Assembly: GCA_028023455.1 (NCBI GenBank)
Contig: JAQFVV010000072.1
Span: 4,110,501 to 4,174,500, forward strand
DNA: 64,000 nt
Origin: Epiperipatus broadwayi
Lineage: Eukaryota > Onychophora > Udeonychophora > Euonychophora > Peripatidae
Direction: 5' to 3'
Part shown: piece by piece, positions 47,629-59,895 of the stretch
Position numbering within the stretch: position 1 is the stretch's first letter
Layout: each line of letters begins with the position of its first letter
Program-made: the position numbers and the translations under genes
The notes under the pieces: model-generated
What the model saw: only the letters and a program-made list of their open reading frames with translations
Database searches by the model: none
What the model was told of the DNA's origin: nothing

Positions 47629-48405
47629 AAGAAGCTTTGATGAAGAAATAGAAAAAAATTTAGCAAAGTTATATACCAAATGTCTAAATGATAAAGATGT
47701 ACCAGATGATTGGAAGAATGCAGTATTAATATTTAAAAAAGGTAATAAAGAAGATATAAGAAATTACAGACCCATCAGCCTTTTATCAGTTTTATACAAA
47801 ATTTTTACCAATTACAATTCGTCTACAGAGAACATTGGATTTCGATCAATCAAGAGAATAAGCTGGATTTAAAAGTGGTTTTAGTACAGTAGATCATATC
47901 CAGGTATTGAGAGAAGTTATAGAAAGGACAAATGAATATGAGTTGCCATTATGCTTTGGATTTGTAGATTATGAAAAGGCATTTGATTCTACAAACATTT
48001 CTTCAGTGATTAAAGCATTAGATCTTCAAGGTATAGATCCAGGATATTGTCATATTTTAAAGACTATTTATAAAAATGCAACAGCAACAATTAGATTATA
48101 TAATGCTACTGGGAAGGTCAACATTGAGAAGGGTGTAAGATAGGGTGACTCTATATCTCCCAAAACTTTTTACAGCAGTGCTGCAAGAAGTATTTTGTGG
48201 ATTAAAATGGAAAGCTAAAGGAGTGAAAGTAAATAGAGATTATTTAAGTCATTTAGATTTTGCAGATGATGTAGTTATTTTTGCTAATAATGCTTTAGAG
48301 CTGCAGGAAATGTTGCAGGAGTTATCAGATGAAAGTAGGAAAGTAGGACTAAAGATAAATGCTAAAAAGACTAAAATAATGTTTAATGGATTTTTCAAAG
48401 TATGA
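47629..48405 (+). pseudogene. Reverse transcriptase core, RTE-like element
   Basis: Motifs follow in order but in shifting frames: [20 protein letters not shown] then [14 protein letters not shown] (about 47700-47810), [20 protein letters not shown] (about 47860-47920), FVDYEKAFDST (first catalytic aspartate, about 47960-47990), then GVR-stop-GDSISPKLF (about 48133-48165), where TAG replaces the glutamine of the RQGD motif, and LDFADDVVIFAN (catalytic DD pair, about 48255-48290) with KINAKKTKIM after it. All catalytic aspartates are still readable, so decay is moderate. Confidence 0.88.
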
Positions 48406-49018
48406 AAATTAAGATTGATTATGATGAGTTAGAAAAATTAACAGTTACAAATACCTTGGTCAGATTATTAATACATTTGGAAACATAATGGATGAAATTA
48501 ATCATAGAATTAAACTTAGTTGGAATGCTTTTGGTAGAAATAACATGATACTAAAAGGAAATATGCCTATGTGTTTGAAAAGGAACATTTTTAATAAATG
48601 TGTTTTACCAGTCCTTACTTATGGATCCGAGATTTGAACACTTAATAGAAGAGCAATACAGAGACTTCAGACCACTCAAAGAAGTATGGAGAGATGCATG
48701 TTGGGAGTAACAAGAAGAGATCAAAAACACAATATATGGGTAAGAGAACAAACAGGTGTTACTGACCTCATTGAAAAATTAAAAGACTGAAGTGGAGTTG
48801 GGTTGGACATATTGCTAGAAGAGATGATAATAGATGAACAACTGAAATCTTAAACTGGATTCCAAGATATTGTAAAAGACCCAGAAAGAGACCACATGTG
48901 AGATGGTTGGATGAAATAAGAAAGTGTGCAAGGGTGATGTGGAGAAAAGAAGTTAAAGATCAAAGGAGATGGATTGAACTTGGAGAGACCTTCATCCTGC
49001 AGTGGATTGATAATGGTT
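48406..49018 (+). pseudogene. C-terminal region, RTE-like element
   Basis: Reads, with frame changes, through YGSE (decayed, about 48625), then SWVGHIARRDDNR (about 48793-48830) and WIPRYCKRPRKRPHVRWLDE (about 48858-48915), ending in RRWIELGETF near 48990. The region is shared with family copies 1-4. The minus-strand frame at 49188-48850 is a shadow of it. Confidence 0.8.
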
Positions 49019-49033
49019 GATGATGATGATGAC

Positions 49034-49845
49034 TGAAATATAATACAAAGACACATATTTATATGTGGTAAATTGAATTTTATTATTACTATCCTTATAT
49101 GCTTATAATAGGATGGCAACATATAATGGGTTGCATAAAATTTCACTCTGAGTATGAGGATTGCAAGTTTAAAAAGATTGTGCACCATTGCTATATATCA
49201 ATAACCTTTGCTCAATCATTTCTCAAATCCTCGGATGGGACTATACAGCAAATTTTCACTGGTCACATAGTAACTCAGGACAGCATTTGAACAGACTATA
49301 CACTGATATCTGTATTGCAATTTAACAATGAATTAATAGACTATACTAAATTTAGATCTTAATTTTCCTTTTTGTAGCTAGATGGCATTAAATGTCATTA
49401 TAATTATTCTAATTTGGAACAAAAAGTTCTATAGGTAAAAATCTCTCATGCTGATGAAATGCAGACTGAGACAGGTACCACACAGTTTCTGATTCTTTCA
49501 CTTAAAGTTGAAATGAAGATGGAAATGCTATATTTCAAGATATGGTAATCTGAAAAAAATGGACCAATCTCAAATTTTATCTTTAAAAAATATATTTTGA
49601 CTCTCACGTAGAAATTGTGGATGAAGGAGGTAACAAAGCAGTGGATTGGTAACATTGAAGAAGATGCAAAAGACACTGAACCAAGTGTAATATATATATA
49701 TAGAAAAGAACCATTAACTGGTATAGCTTTATCTTGCTAATCCTTGGATTATTGATTATATTGAATATTTTGTAATCGTTTAGAATAAATGTATACTATT
49801 TACTATCCCAAGCTTATTCATAAGTATTCGTACATTTCTAGAGAC
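49034..49845. other. Intergenic, no feature seen
   Basis: AT-rich with a TA run near 49690. No gene, repeat or RNA signal was recognised. Confidence 0.4.
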
Positions 49846-49965
49846 CTCGTGATTTAGTACAATGGTAAAATTTAAGATTTGGACCGTAAGCCCGTCAGAT
49901 GGTTCCAGTTGTTACTTCTGGGTTCGAACTTCTTACGAATTCCGAACATTAACGCCAATCTTATA
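49846..49965 (+). repeat. tRNA-derived SINE-like sequence
   Basis: ATTTAGTACAATGGTAAAA at about 49853 resembles an A box, and GGGTTCGAACT at about 49920 is a near-perfect polymerase III B box, about 55 bases apart as in tRNA genes. The intervening arms do not fold into a clean anticodon stem and the B box lies in a poor T stem, so it is a derived sequence and not a working tRNA. No poly(A) or second copy was seen. Confidence 0.6.
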
Positions 49966-50443
49966 TAACTTTCTAAAGTGCTTAAGCGTGTACGAGCTAT
50001 ATATAAACAAGCATTTATTTGAAAACGTCTAAACTAATTACTTTTAAAATAAGTTCTTGCTAATGTTATTAAAGATTTTACAAGATAATTAATTCTTAGT
50101 ACATTATTATATAATATTTACTTATTTTGAGTAAGAAATGTTTGTTGAAATTTTAACAAAATTATATATATAATAAATAACACGCTAAAATAAATATAAG
50201 CTGATTAAATATTAACAAATAATTTTTTTTTAAAAAATAATAATTTGTATAAAAATATCATTAGCTTGCTTTTCATTTATATGTAATGAAAGAATATATT
50301 AGATACTCCTGAAAAATGATGATCCGACTGATATCAGACACAAATGGGGTGGAGTAAATAAAGAGGAAATCATATTTTACTAAAATTTATCTACATCTTT
50401 TTTTCTTCTTCTTTGTTTGCCTTTTCTTTTTCTTTTTTTCCAG

Positions 50444-50574
50444 CAATGAACCTTAGTCCATCTCCAGCAGAGAATAAACAAACTGCAGAGGTTTTGAACT
50501 TCAAGGTACTATGGACCCCAGCACGACACCCAGATTACAATCTTCCATATATCAGTTGCTACTTACCGCAATAA
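50444..50574 (+). CDS. Candidate coding exon of an unidentified gene
   Basis: One of the strongest 3' splice signals in the window, about 55 bases almost all pyrimidine ending TTTTTTTCCAG at 50443, precedes an open frame. Only one frame is open. After two bases it reads MNLSPSPAENKQTAEVLNFK to 50505, where AAG|GTACTA could be a donor. Without splicing it runs on as VLWTPARHPDYNLPYISCYL to TAA at 50572. AATAAA overlaps that stop. So it is either a 62-base internal exon or a last exon of about 43 codons. GC is raised. No family is recognised. On the minus strand CG|GTAAGTAG near 50563 is also a good donor, so the strand is not fully certain. Confidence 0.45.
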
Positions 50575-51378
<804 letters not shown>

Positions 51379-51459
51379 GCAATGTAAAACAAGTTTTTTT
51401 TTAATTACAGTATCTCACATAATCAGCAATAAACTATTCTGGACTCTATGCTAGAATTA

Positions 51460-51545
51460 TGTAAACATGAGCAATGAATGGAAGTCAGTAATGCCTACCA
51501 AATTCCTACATTAGTTTTCAGCCTTGAATTCTTATCAGTGGTGAC
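51460..51545. repeat. Degenerate GATCACCAT-family fragment
   Basis: GAGCAATGAATGGAAGTCAG, then CCTACCAAATTCC and CATTAGTTTTCAGCC and CTTATCAGTGGTGA follow the order of the family's central unit (compare 52850-52960) with many changes. Confidence 0.45.
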
Positions 51546-52789
51546 ATTAGGCTAAGTATATCCAACCAGAAAGTATCTTTATCCTAAAGTTTTGAAACAA
51601 AACACGTTATCAGAGTTTGACATTACCATTTATGCCCAAATGGTTGCACTAGTTTGCAAACAATTTTGTCTATCGGTTTTTTTGATGGTCGTGAATCAAA
51701 CACAAAATCAGATTTTCTCCCATTAGGTTTTTTTTTATTTATGATATCATGATTATTATAGTTTTGCATTTTAAGACAATCATAGGGTAAAAAAAAAAAT
51801 TTAAGTATAAAAAAATAATCTCTGTAAAATTGATGCAAAGTATTTCTTTTGATGACAAAATCTAATAATGTCTGGCTGCATAACTACAATCAGAGCAAAC
51901 CTTATTGCAGAAACCATAGTATTAACAGAAAGAATCATCTGTTCCTTTCTTAAGTTACTTTTGCTTATTATACCCTACTGTTGGGTTCATTCGGTTCAGT
52001 CATTCCCAACTTAAATATGAATCAGGAAATTTTGGATGTGAAAATAATAGTAATAATAATGGCGGGGAAAAAAATACATAGTGTACGTCAACTGTATAAC
52101 ATAAAACACAAATGTTACTATTAATTCAAATTACTGATTTTATTTGCAGCTCTACAATTTCTTGCTACTGATGTAATTGCTCTTATTACTTTAAAACAAC
52201 TTTGAACTTAAGATGTATTATTTATCTTACAAATTATTTGAATACTTATAATGTCTTAACATCATTTCACTCATGACTTTCTATAACTTTTTTAAAATTA
52301 AAGATGTTTACTCTCATTCTTACTTCTATGAACAAACAATCAAAAGGACTGGTTTAATTGTAACACGTGCCACATTGTCCATTTGCATTTTTTCAGATGT
52401 CATAGACTTTTTATGGGAATAAGATAAATGTTGTCATCATTGATTTAGAAAAGTCCAAAGTTTGTGAAATTAAATGAGTATTATGCCAAATGGTGAAGTA
52501 TATTTTCATTGCTATTTAACTTCATTTTTAGAAAAGATTCATTTTTTGCTTTGTTATTTTAGTGGACCCGGAAATTCCCCCCTAATGAATAAGGTGCAAA
52601 CCTATCATTATAGTGCACATGCTCAGTGACTGTCTTTCATAGACTCCACTTTTATTTTCTGCTTTATGAACATTTTAATACAGTTTCACTGATAGCATAT
52701 ATGCACTTTAGTGGACACTTCAATAAGTTATGCTAGCCTTGTTTGATGAGTGAGTTTTTTAGGTCTTCTTTATGACTCATTTCTTTATC
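51546..52789. other. Intergenic, no clear feature
   Basis: AT-rich. AGTGGAC words at 52560 and 52709 may be ends of an unknown element, but no inverted arm supports this. Confidence 0.35.
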
Positions 52790-52990
52790 ACCGCTTTTGT
52801 TTAATTAAAACAGGCAAAATTCTCTATACATATTGCTACTCGGTGCAAGCCAGAGTAATCAATGAATGCCAGAAGGCTTGTACATAAAATCCCCATCTAG
52901 TGCCTACTCATCTAATATCCCCAGACTAGTTTCTGGCTTGTGGCCTTCATCAGTGGGGAGCCTTAGATCTGAGAGCACTGCACTTTATTA
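52790..52990. repeat. GATCACCAT-family repeat, partial copy
   Basis: Contains AAACAGGCAAAATTCTCTATA, ATGCCAGAAGGCTTGTACAT, CCCAGACTAGTTTCTGGCTT and CCTTCATCAGTGGGGAG, matching 40124-40330 and 41760-41920. The second half of the unit is missing. Confidence 0.8.
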
Positions 52991-54800
52991 TTGGGCTACT
53001 TATTTGCAGTTATAAAAAGAAATTGAAATAAAAACAACTATATTAATTAAAAAATATGCTAGTATGTGGAGTACAATTTATAGAAACGAATTGCCAATGA
53101 TACCGCAAATGAAAAAGTTAAAAACCAGTGGTCGGTCTAGTTAGTTTCTTATCCCAGAAAACTGTCTTAATCCAGTTTTCTTCTGATATGTATATGATGA
53201 GTTAACTTTAAATCTTAGTAATGTACATTTCCTCCAAAAGTAAAAAAAAAAAAACTATGAATTTTATTTCAAATTTCAAATGGATGTTACACACAAAAGT
53301 TGGGTTCTCAGCAACTATTACGTTCATGACATTTATATGTCATAATGAATCATATCCAATGATATTTGCTACTTCAGTGATTTAAAGAAATCTAAATATT
53401 GGACAACAAATTGCTATTTATTTATGGTAAGTTCTACAGGCATTATTTTTCAAACAAAACTTTAGTGAAACACCTTAATCTAAAATGTTCTACGAGATTA
53501 ATTCCTCCACTACAAAGTATTTCCAGCACCAAATCCTTCAGAACATGTAATTTAAAGAGATGAGAAATTAAACAAAACTAAAGTAATCATGAGAAAACAG
53601 ATAAATTTCAGTTCCAATATTCTCAGATATCTGTTTTTCCAATAAACCACATTTACCATTACACAAAAATTTTTTAATGATCTTAAAAATCAGACTGAGC
53701 TTTTAGATTCAAAATTAAAATATCATAATCTACTGCAGTATAATGGTTAAGTTTCTATTTTCCACAGCTGCAATGGTGATTTCAAGGAGTGATTTTCCCA
53801 ACAGATGGACTTTTGTTTTATGAAGATATTCACCATTTTTTAAAACTATTTTCTTTCATTTGATTTCTAATTTATACATTCATTTCATATAACTTTTAAG
53901 TTTTAGCTATATTATTTGTCAGAAGATGAAACAACTTAGTCACGACAAATAACATTTGTAATGTTAATATCTCAGTTTTTGAAGGAACTACTTTTTTCCT
54001 ATCAGACATCATTGTTTTTCTTTGATGCAATTTGACAAAAAATATATAAGTAAACATTTTTTTAACTTTATAGTTAATATTTATTTATGGTTCATTATAT
54101 ATATATATTAATAATCGAATCATTAACTATTCTATTTTCATTTTTTTAAGTTTATGAATAGTCTCATTCAAATCTACAGCTTTTAAAAAATAGTAAATAT
54201 GAAAATGCTTTAACTATTTAATAAAAGTTAGCATCTCTGCTACTGATTTGTTTGAAATTAAAATTTCTTTGTCTTCTTTTTAAAATTGTGGGAAAACCAA
54301 ATGAGCTGTGCATGTGTCTATACCATCATTCTCTATGGCTTGAGTTCCTCTTTAAAATGGCATATGGCAGGTTAAAATCAGACAAAATTCCAACTTTTTA
54401 TTAATATTTTTATTATTAAGTTCATTTAATTTTTTTTTCTGCTCAGTTTATTAAATTGTCGAGAGAAGACAAAGGCATAAATTTTTCATCAGCCAGAGTG
54501 ATTAATAAAATGGATTCAACATGCTTCAGTGATTTTACAATTTCAAAGCCTTCATCCTGAAATAATGTGCTTGTGTTTGTACTAGTGTCTGTGTAATAAA
54601 GAAATTATACTTTTATTCAATTTCAAATATAACGAAACTAATAATGTATGTAAAATGTAATTTTGGGGCTCTGATCCAAGTTTGAGGCAATCTTATCTTA
54701 TAGACATAATGATTCTCAAAAGGTTTAATAATGTATTACTGCCTATATTTGTATTACTGTGTTTGTGTTTGTACTGCGTGTCTGTGTTTGCATAACAAGT
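52991..54800. other. Intergenic, possible unrecognised remnants
   Basis: AT-rich. Minus-strand words near 54200-54480 look faintly protein-like but match no motif I can name. A TA run occurs near 54100. Confidence 0.35.
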
Positions 54801-54829
54801 AATGATTTTTATATATAAAATTAGGCTAT

Positions 54830-55500
54830 TATAGAGCAGTGCAATGAGAATTTTAAGCGGATTATCAGATGCACAGAAAGGTTGCAGTTAATGAAACAAT
54901 CAGAAAATTTACTGGGCATAGTACCAAGTGAAAATATAAACTCTTAAAACCAATAAAGAGAGGTTTCAAATGATATGCATGGTGATACCTACAATGGTTA
55001 AGAATACCACATGGAATTGTATGCAGGCGATGCCTTGGTACTCATGTTGTGGAGTCAGTAGTTTTGCCACATCTGGCATCACACTTTTTTTTTAAGTTTA
55101 TAGCTAGAAAATGAGCTATATTCAAATAAGTTATATCTCTGTGGGAAGATAATATCACTGGTGCACACAAAAAGTATAAAATGAAGAGAGGAGACTCATT
55201 ATGTCATTGATTCAGAGAGTGGCCTTCAATTTTTAGTTTTGGATAGACAAGAAGCCAATTGCTATGATCAAAAATGCATATCCACCTTCTATAATTTGCA
55301 TCTTTTTCTCATAGATGCCTTCAGATTTTTTATTTTTTGACATAACGAGATAAAAATGAAGAATTCTTATGCTATAATACTTTTGCAAGTTCTGACGCTA
55401 TAGATTATCTCAGATAAGAAATATTATATATGGTTTGAATGAGAATTTTGTGAGGACTACAAAGAAATTATCAATGAAGATGTAATTTTAAACTTTGTTA
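54830..55500 (+). pseudogene. piggyBac-type transposase pseudogene fragment
   Basis: The plus strand reads VNETIRKFTGHSTK then LLKPIKRGFK (about 54885-54975, one stop between). This matches the DEAMIxFxGR...KPxKxGFK block around the first catalytic aspartate of piggyBac (PGBD/DDE_Tnp_1_7) transposases, with the DE altered to NE. Downstream, in shifted frames, come GDSLCH, then FWIDKKPIAMIKNAYPPS (about 55230-55290), matching the W-x-DxKPVxxLSN-xHxP block. Order and spacing are right. Stops and shifts are many. No TTAA-flanked ends were identified. Confidence 0.65.
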
Positions 55501-55935
55501 ATGATAAATTAGAAATTATTAACAAACAATAAAGTAATAATTTTTTCCGATATTGAAATCTTTTTTTTCTTCCCTTAATGATAATCACTACTTATCTTAG
55601 GCTTATTTTTTTCCTTAGTTTTTCTAGTTTCCATCAATGCAAAGCTTTTTGCTCTAACATTATTAAAACTAAAGTTATTGTGGAAACTGATCTCCAATTT
55701 TTTAAAAATTCAATATGGCAACAAATAGCCTGATATAATTAAAACACATATTTATTTATTTTTCTATTTTAATTTTGAAAGATATAATTATACAAATATA
55801 TTTTATAAATACATTTTTTTAACAAATGTACTAAAAAATTAAATCTGAATATCTATTTTCAAATTAACTCATTTTTTTTTTCAAGAAATCATTGTTTCGT
55901 CTGATTAACAGATTAATTGGTACTGTTCTATTAGC
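55501..55935. other. Intergenic, no feature seen
   Basis: AT-rich. Confidence 0.4.
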
Positions 55936-57173
55936 ATGTTGATACCACTTGATGGCGTTGTTTCTATGAAAACACACATAAATATTACGTTGCCAGGCCT
56001 ACCACATTATTTGTGAAATAACAATAATAATAATCATATGGGTTAATGTAATTCATTTATTTTCCTTAATAAATTACTGTAATTCTTTTTACAATATTTT
56101 TTTGTTTCTGGATATAACTATGAGAAATTGTACAGTCAGACATTTTATCATACAGGTTAACATAATTCACTGATTGATTTCCTAAATAAATTATTGTAAA
56201 TTTATGCAATTAACAATTTTACAATGATAAATTTAAACCTTTAACAAGTACCTACAAATTTCATATTAGTCCTGCAATGTAGGGGGGAAATGATATGCCT
56301 TTTCCATCCACAAGAATTAAAACATCCATTAACAGATGTTATTGCAAATATTCTATTCTAGTAGAATTCCCTGTGTATGCCAACACTTTGCACTGGCAAA
56401 ATCCCCCCTTTCCCACAAACTTTAAAAACTCTACTATCATTGTTTGATAGATAACTAACTACATCGTGATGAAAGAAATGAGAATGCTTTAATTACTGAA
56501 CTGTATTTGACTCTTTTTTTTTGGCATTTTCAAAAAGAAAAATTAATCTTTATTCATTCCAATAGCTATCTGTGAAAGAATATGTGACTGAGGTATGGTG
56601 GATAACGCTAATGGCACACCTATTAATAATAATTAATAATTTCCAACTATTATATATATATATATATTTAAGATTAAGAAATGTATTCTTTTTACAATTT
56701 TTTTTTGTCTCTGGATATAACTATGAGAAATTTTACAGTCAGACATTTTAATTCTCATAGGGGTTCTCACAAACTGTGACTTTTTTCAGGAGAACAGTGA
56801 AATTGTGATGTCCCATAACCTTTTCTAAATATTTACACCTTACGTGTTGGGTTTGGAAGGGGGATAATGGGCTTATAATTATTACTTTTTAATACTACAT
56901 TAGATAAGTTGTACCATAATTACTTTTGAATGCAGATTGCAATAGTTCTGCAAACTTTAAATCCACCCACACTGAAATGGTATGGTAGTGAAGTGTTAAC
57001 ATTAGTAAAAAATATGAATGTGTGCACTTGCACAACCTGCGCAAGGCAAAGCAAGCCATTAGTTGCAACAGAAAAAAAAGTTGTGGCTATTTGGTTTGGC
57101 TATAGCATGCCCCACTAAACGGCATATTTATGTGCATTTGGATGGGATCAATGCCATCAAACAGTATCAACAT
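55936..57173. mobile_element. TIR element, about 1.24 kb (GATGGC family, member 1)
   Basis: The left end CATGTTGATACCACTTGATGGC (55937 on) is mirrored on the right by GCCATCAAACAGTATCAACATG (57153-57174). The inverted similarity continues inward for about 70 bases (ACACATAAATAT against ATATTTATGTGCAT). The ends resemble those of the element at 61764-62796. The interior contains a 65-base direct duplication (56089-56152 and 56682-56746) and TA runs. The open frames at 56930-57254 partly overlap the right end and are probably not genes. Superfamily not determined. Confidence 0.7.
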
Positions 57174-58499
57174 GATAATAAAAAAGTACAGATTAATTTC
57201 CTCATGAGTCTTTTAATCAAACACATAAATGAAAAAGCCATATTTGTTTACTGATTCTTAACAAAAGTCATCTTGAAAGCAATTCATAACTGAACTATTT
57301 TTTTCTTCTGCACCAATTACATATACTGTAAACATGAAAGTCATGTGACAACATACGGCTGCTTTTACAAAAAAAAAAATATCTCAATGTAAAATTCACA
57401 ATTTTGCTACTGATTCCATCAACTACCATTATTTTTTATGTGACTGAAGCAAGCAAAATTGCTAAGTTCAAATTTAGCTCAGACAAAAACAAATGATCTT
57501 GAGAAAGAGTAATTTTCAATTTTACCCTATCAAATTAAAATTTTAAAACTATCTGTGAAAATGACATGGGTAAAATGTAAATTAGGTTCGCCTATATGAA
57601 GATGAGATTTTCCTGATCAATAATATCCATGATGAAAGATTATTTAGTAGATCTTCAAATTAAAGACTTATTAAGACATGAGATTTAAAGATGAATTGAA
57701 TGAATGATTAGAGAAATATTCACCTTCTAAAGTCTCTAGAATCTGTAAATGTAAAATTATTAACTTGACAAAATTTTCGGTAATAATGGATTTGGATATC
57801 AACATTCCATTTTTACTTTAATTGACTATTTAAGACACTGGTAATTAACATCATAAATCAACACTGAGTTAACTAGTCAATAAACGTAACTTTCTCATAA
57901 GTGACAGTTTTTAAATGCTTTCAGTGGTTGTAAATATCGAACATTAAATTTAAGATTAAACAATTATTATTTATCAGAATACAAAAAATTTAACTTCATA
58001 GATACTTTTCTTTACAAATGGAAAAAAGTCTAAATAATCACAGTTGACTTTTGAAAATATTAAAAAAATTGCATCGTAATCAAATCAACTTCTTATATCA
58101 TCATTACTGGGAAGACCATTTTTACTTTATAAAAGAAATGAAATGTTTTTTATTTGACATTTGGCTTTAAAATATGAACAAATACATATTTATTTCTCTT
58201 AAATCTATCACATTTTATGCTTTAATGGTTTAAAAATTTTTAATACTTTTGAATGAATTACAATATATTCACACATGTGATTATTAAGTTCACTGATTAC
58301 ATGTTAGCAAACAGCTTGCAAATATCCTCAGCGTAATGTGCATTGTCCAAAAATATGTTTTATTTTTAAAAATAAAATTATCTTCAAAATAATTAATTTA
58401 TATTCTTGATTTTAATAATAATTACACAATTATTGTACAGAAATAAACGTGAATTTTAATAAATTTTGCATTGAATCAAATTTTTGTTATTCAAACTAA
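57174..58499. other. Intergenic, no feature seen
   Basis: AT-rich, no coding or repeat signal recognised. Confidence 0.4.
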
Positions 58500-58890
58500 A
58501 ATCGCATGCACAATTAGCTTGAAAGGCTGATATTTAAATGTAATACAACTGTAAACATAGCGCTATATAAAAATAAATGCTTATTTACATATGATTAAGT
58601 TTCAGTTAGAGTGATGATTAGTAAATTCTAGACAATTTCACCGATGTCATTCATTCAGACATCGTAAATAGTAATTTAAAGTGAGTGGTCTTTCCTCACG
58701 CTTTCATTGCCAGTACTTAAGATTTGCCCATATATAAGCATTTGGGTTGGAAAGAACAAGTGGATTCATTTTATTCTTTCATAAATACTATATCTTGTAT
58801 TGGGAATGAAAGTATTCATTTATCATTAACACTCATGAAAAGCGCATTCACGATTAGCTTGAAAGGCTGATATTTAAATGTAATTCCAGT
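58500..58890. repeat. Direct repeat pair about 340 bases apart
   Basis: TTAGCTTGAAAGGCTGATAT plus TTAAATGTAAT occurs at 58514-58544 and again at 58854-58884, preceded in both by a CGCAT(G/T)CAC sequence. In total about 45 bases are nearly identical. The interval holds a small palindrome (GATGTC...GACATC near 58635-58660). Possibly the ends of a small unknown element or a local duplication. Confidence 0.75.
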
Positions 58891-59661
58891 AATGTTGTAA
58901 AAATTAGTGACATCAGAAACACAATGGATACTTATCAAGTCTTGATTTGAGTGTTTTTTATCTTGCTGAATTTTCATTTATCCTGAAATCTATAGAATTT
59001 TTTGGCAATTAAACTTTTATAATAAAATAAATATGATATAAAACATTTAATTTAAAAATAATATTTGTAAAAATTCTGACTAAACAGCAAATAATTTGAG
59101 GAAAAATTCTGTTTCTATGAAATCTTAAAAAAGTTACAATTCAGCCTACTTTACATATACAAAAGTATAGGTAGTACTTAGATAGTTGAAAATATAGATA
59201 TACCAGAAAGTATAAAAATAAAACATTTTCACACATTACAATAAATCCTTTTTTATATAGTTTTTATAAATTAATGTAAAAAAATAAACTTTGTTTTCTT
59301 CATTTATATTGTTAAAATGTTTTTATTTGAGAAAGAAATCTAAAACCTAAAGCTTGAGTTTTATATTTGTTTTATTTATTTTTTCTTTAGTTTTTAAAAA
59401 AAGTTTTTTTTTTTTTTAAGAAATCAATTTTCAAAAAAAAAAACATTCAATTGATATTTATTTCTCTCTCTCTCTCTTCTCTCCTCTCTTTTTCTCTCAA
59501 AACATAATCAGAAATTGAAAAGACAAATAATGCTACAAGATCACAAACAAACCTGTCAATGACAAGTAATGAGAGGGTTTTAAATTACACAATGAATTTA
59601 TAATAAAATAAAAAATAGTCATATAGCACATGACCCCACTTTTTCTTTTAAGCTTGTAAAA
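58891..59661. other. Intergenic with a CT-rich tract
   Basis: AT-rich. A CT microsatellite lies at 59462-59498. The CACATGACCCC...AAGCTTGTAAAA stretch at 59625-59660 belongs to the foldback family edge. Confidence 0.5.
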
Positions 59662-59895
59662 TATAAACAAAAAGTTTTGCTAATTTCTCAACAAGCTTCG
59701 TGATAAATGCTTAGCAAGAGAAAGCATTTAAAATATCTCTATCAGAAACCACCCCCAAACCCCAAACCAATGGTTTCGTGCTGCTGGAAACCATTGGTCT
59801 GGAGTTTGGATGTGGTTTCTGATAAAGATATTTTAAATGTTTTCTTGCTAAGTTTATCACAAAGCCTGTTGAACAATTAGCAAAGCTCTTTATAA
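59662..59895. repeat. Foldback (MITE-like) element, copy 2
   Basis: Same design as 32241-32527. Arms carry CTCAACAAGCTTCGTGATAA, GAAAGCATTTAAAATATCTC, CAGAAACCAC and ACCAATGGTTTC, with the reverse on the other side, around a tiny centre (CGTGCTGCTGG). Confidence 0.85.

Larger units (their letters stand above)
45930..49033 (+). mobile_element. Near full-length RTE-like non-LTR retrotransposon (family copy 5)
   Basis: The best copy of the family. A GC-rich 5' leader (about 45930-46250) is followed by an endonuclease (46240-46950), a basic coiled linker (47000-47560), a reverse transcriptase (47590-48390) and a C-terminal region (48400-49010), ending in a (GAT)n tail at 49017-49033. This single-ORF layout with a short microsatellite tail is typical of RTE-type elements, which insert by target-primed reverse transcription. 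At least two frameshifts and several in-frame stops, one in the reverse transcriptase core, make it inactive. The 5' boundary is approximate. Confidence 0.88.

Noticed and set aside
48850-49188. 112-codon minus-strand open frame
   Set aside because: It overlaps the C-terminal end of the RTE-like element in antisense.
49846-49965. Functional tRNA gene
   Set aside because: The B box is good, but the arms do not form a cloverleaf and no clear anticodon stem exists; a derived SINE-like sequence fits better.
52560-52720. AGTGGAC words as transposon ends
   Set aside because: The words are direct, not inverted, and no target duplication or arm similarity supports an element.
53500-54480. Possible hAT or other transposase remnant on the minus strand
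   Set aside because: Some words look protein-like, but I could not match any ordered set of motifs.
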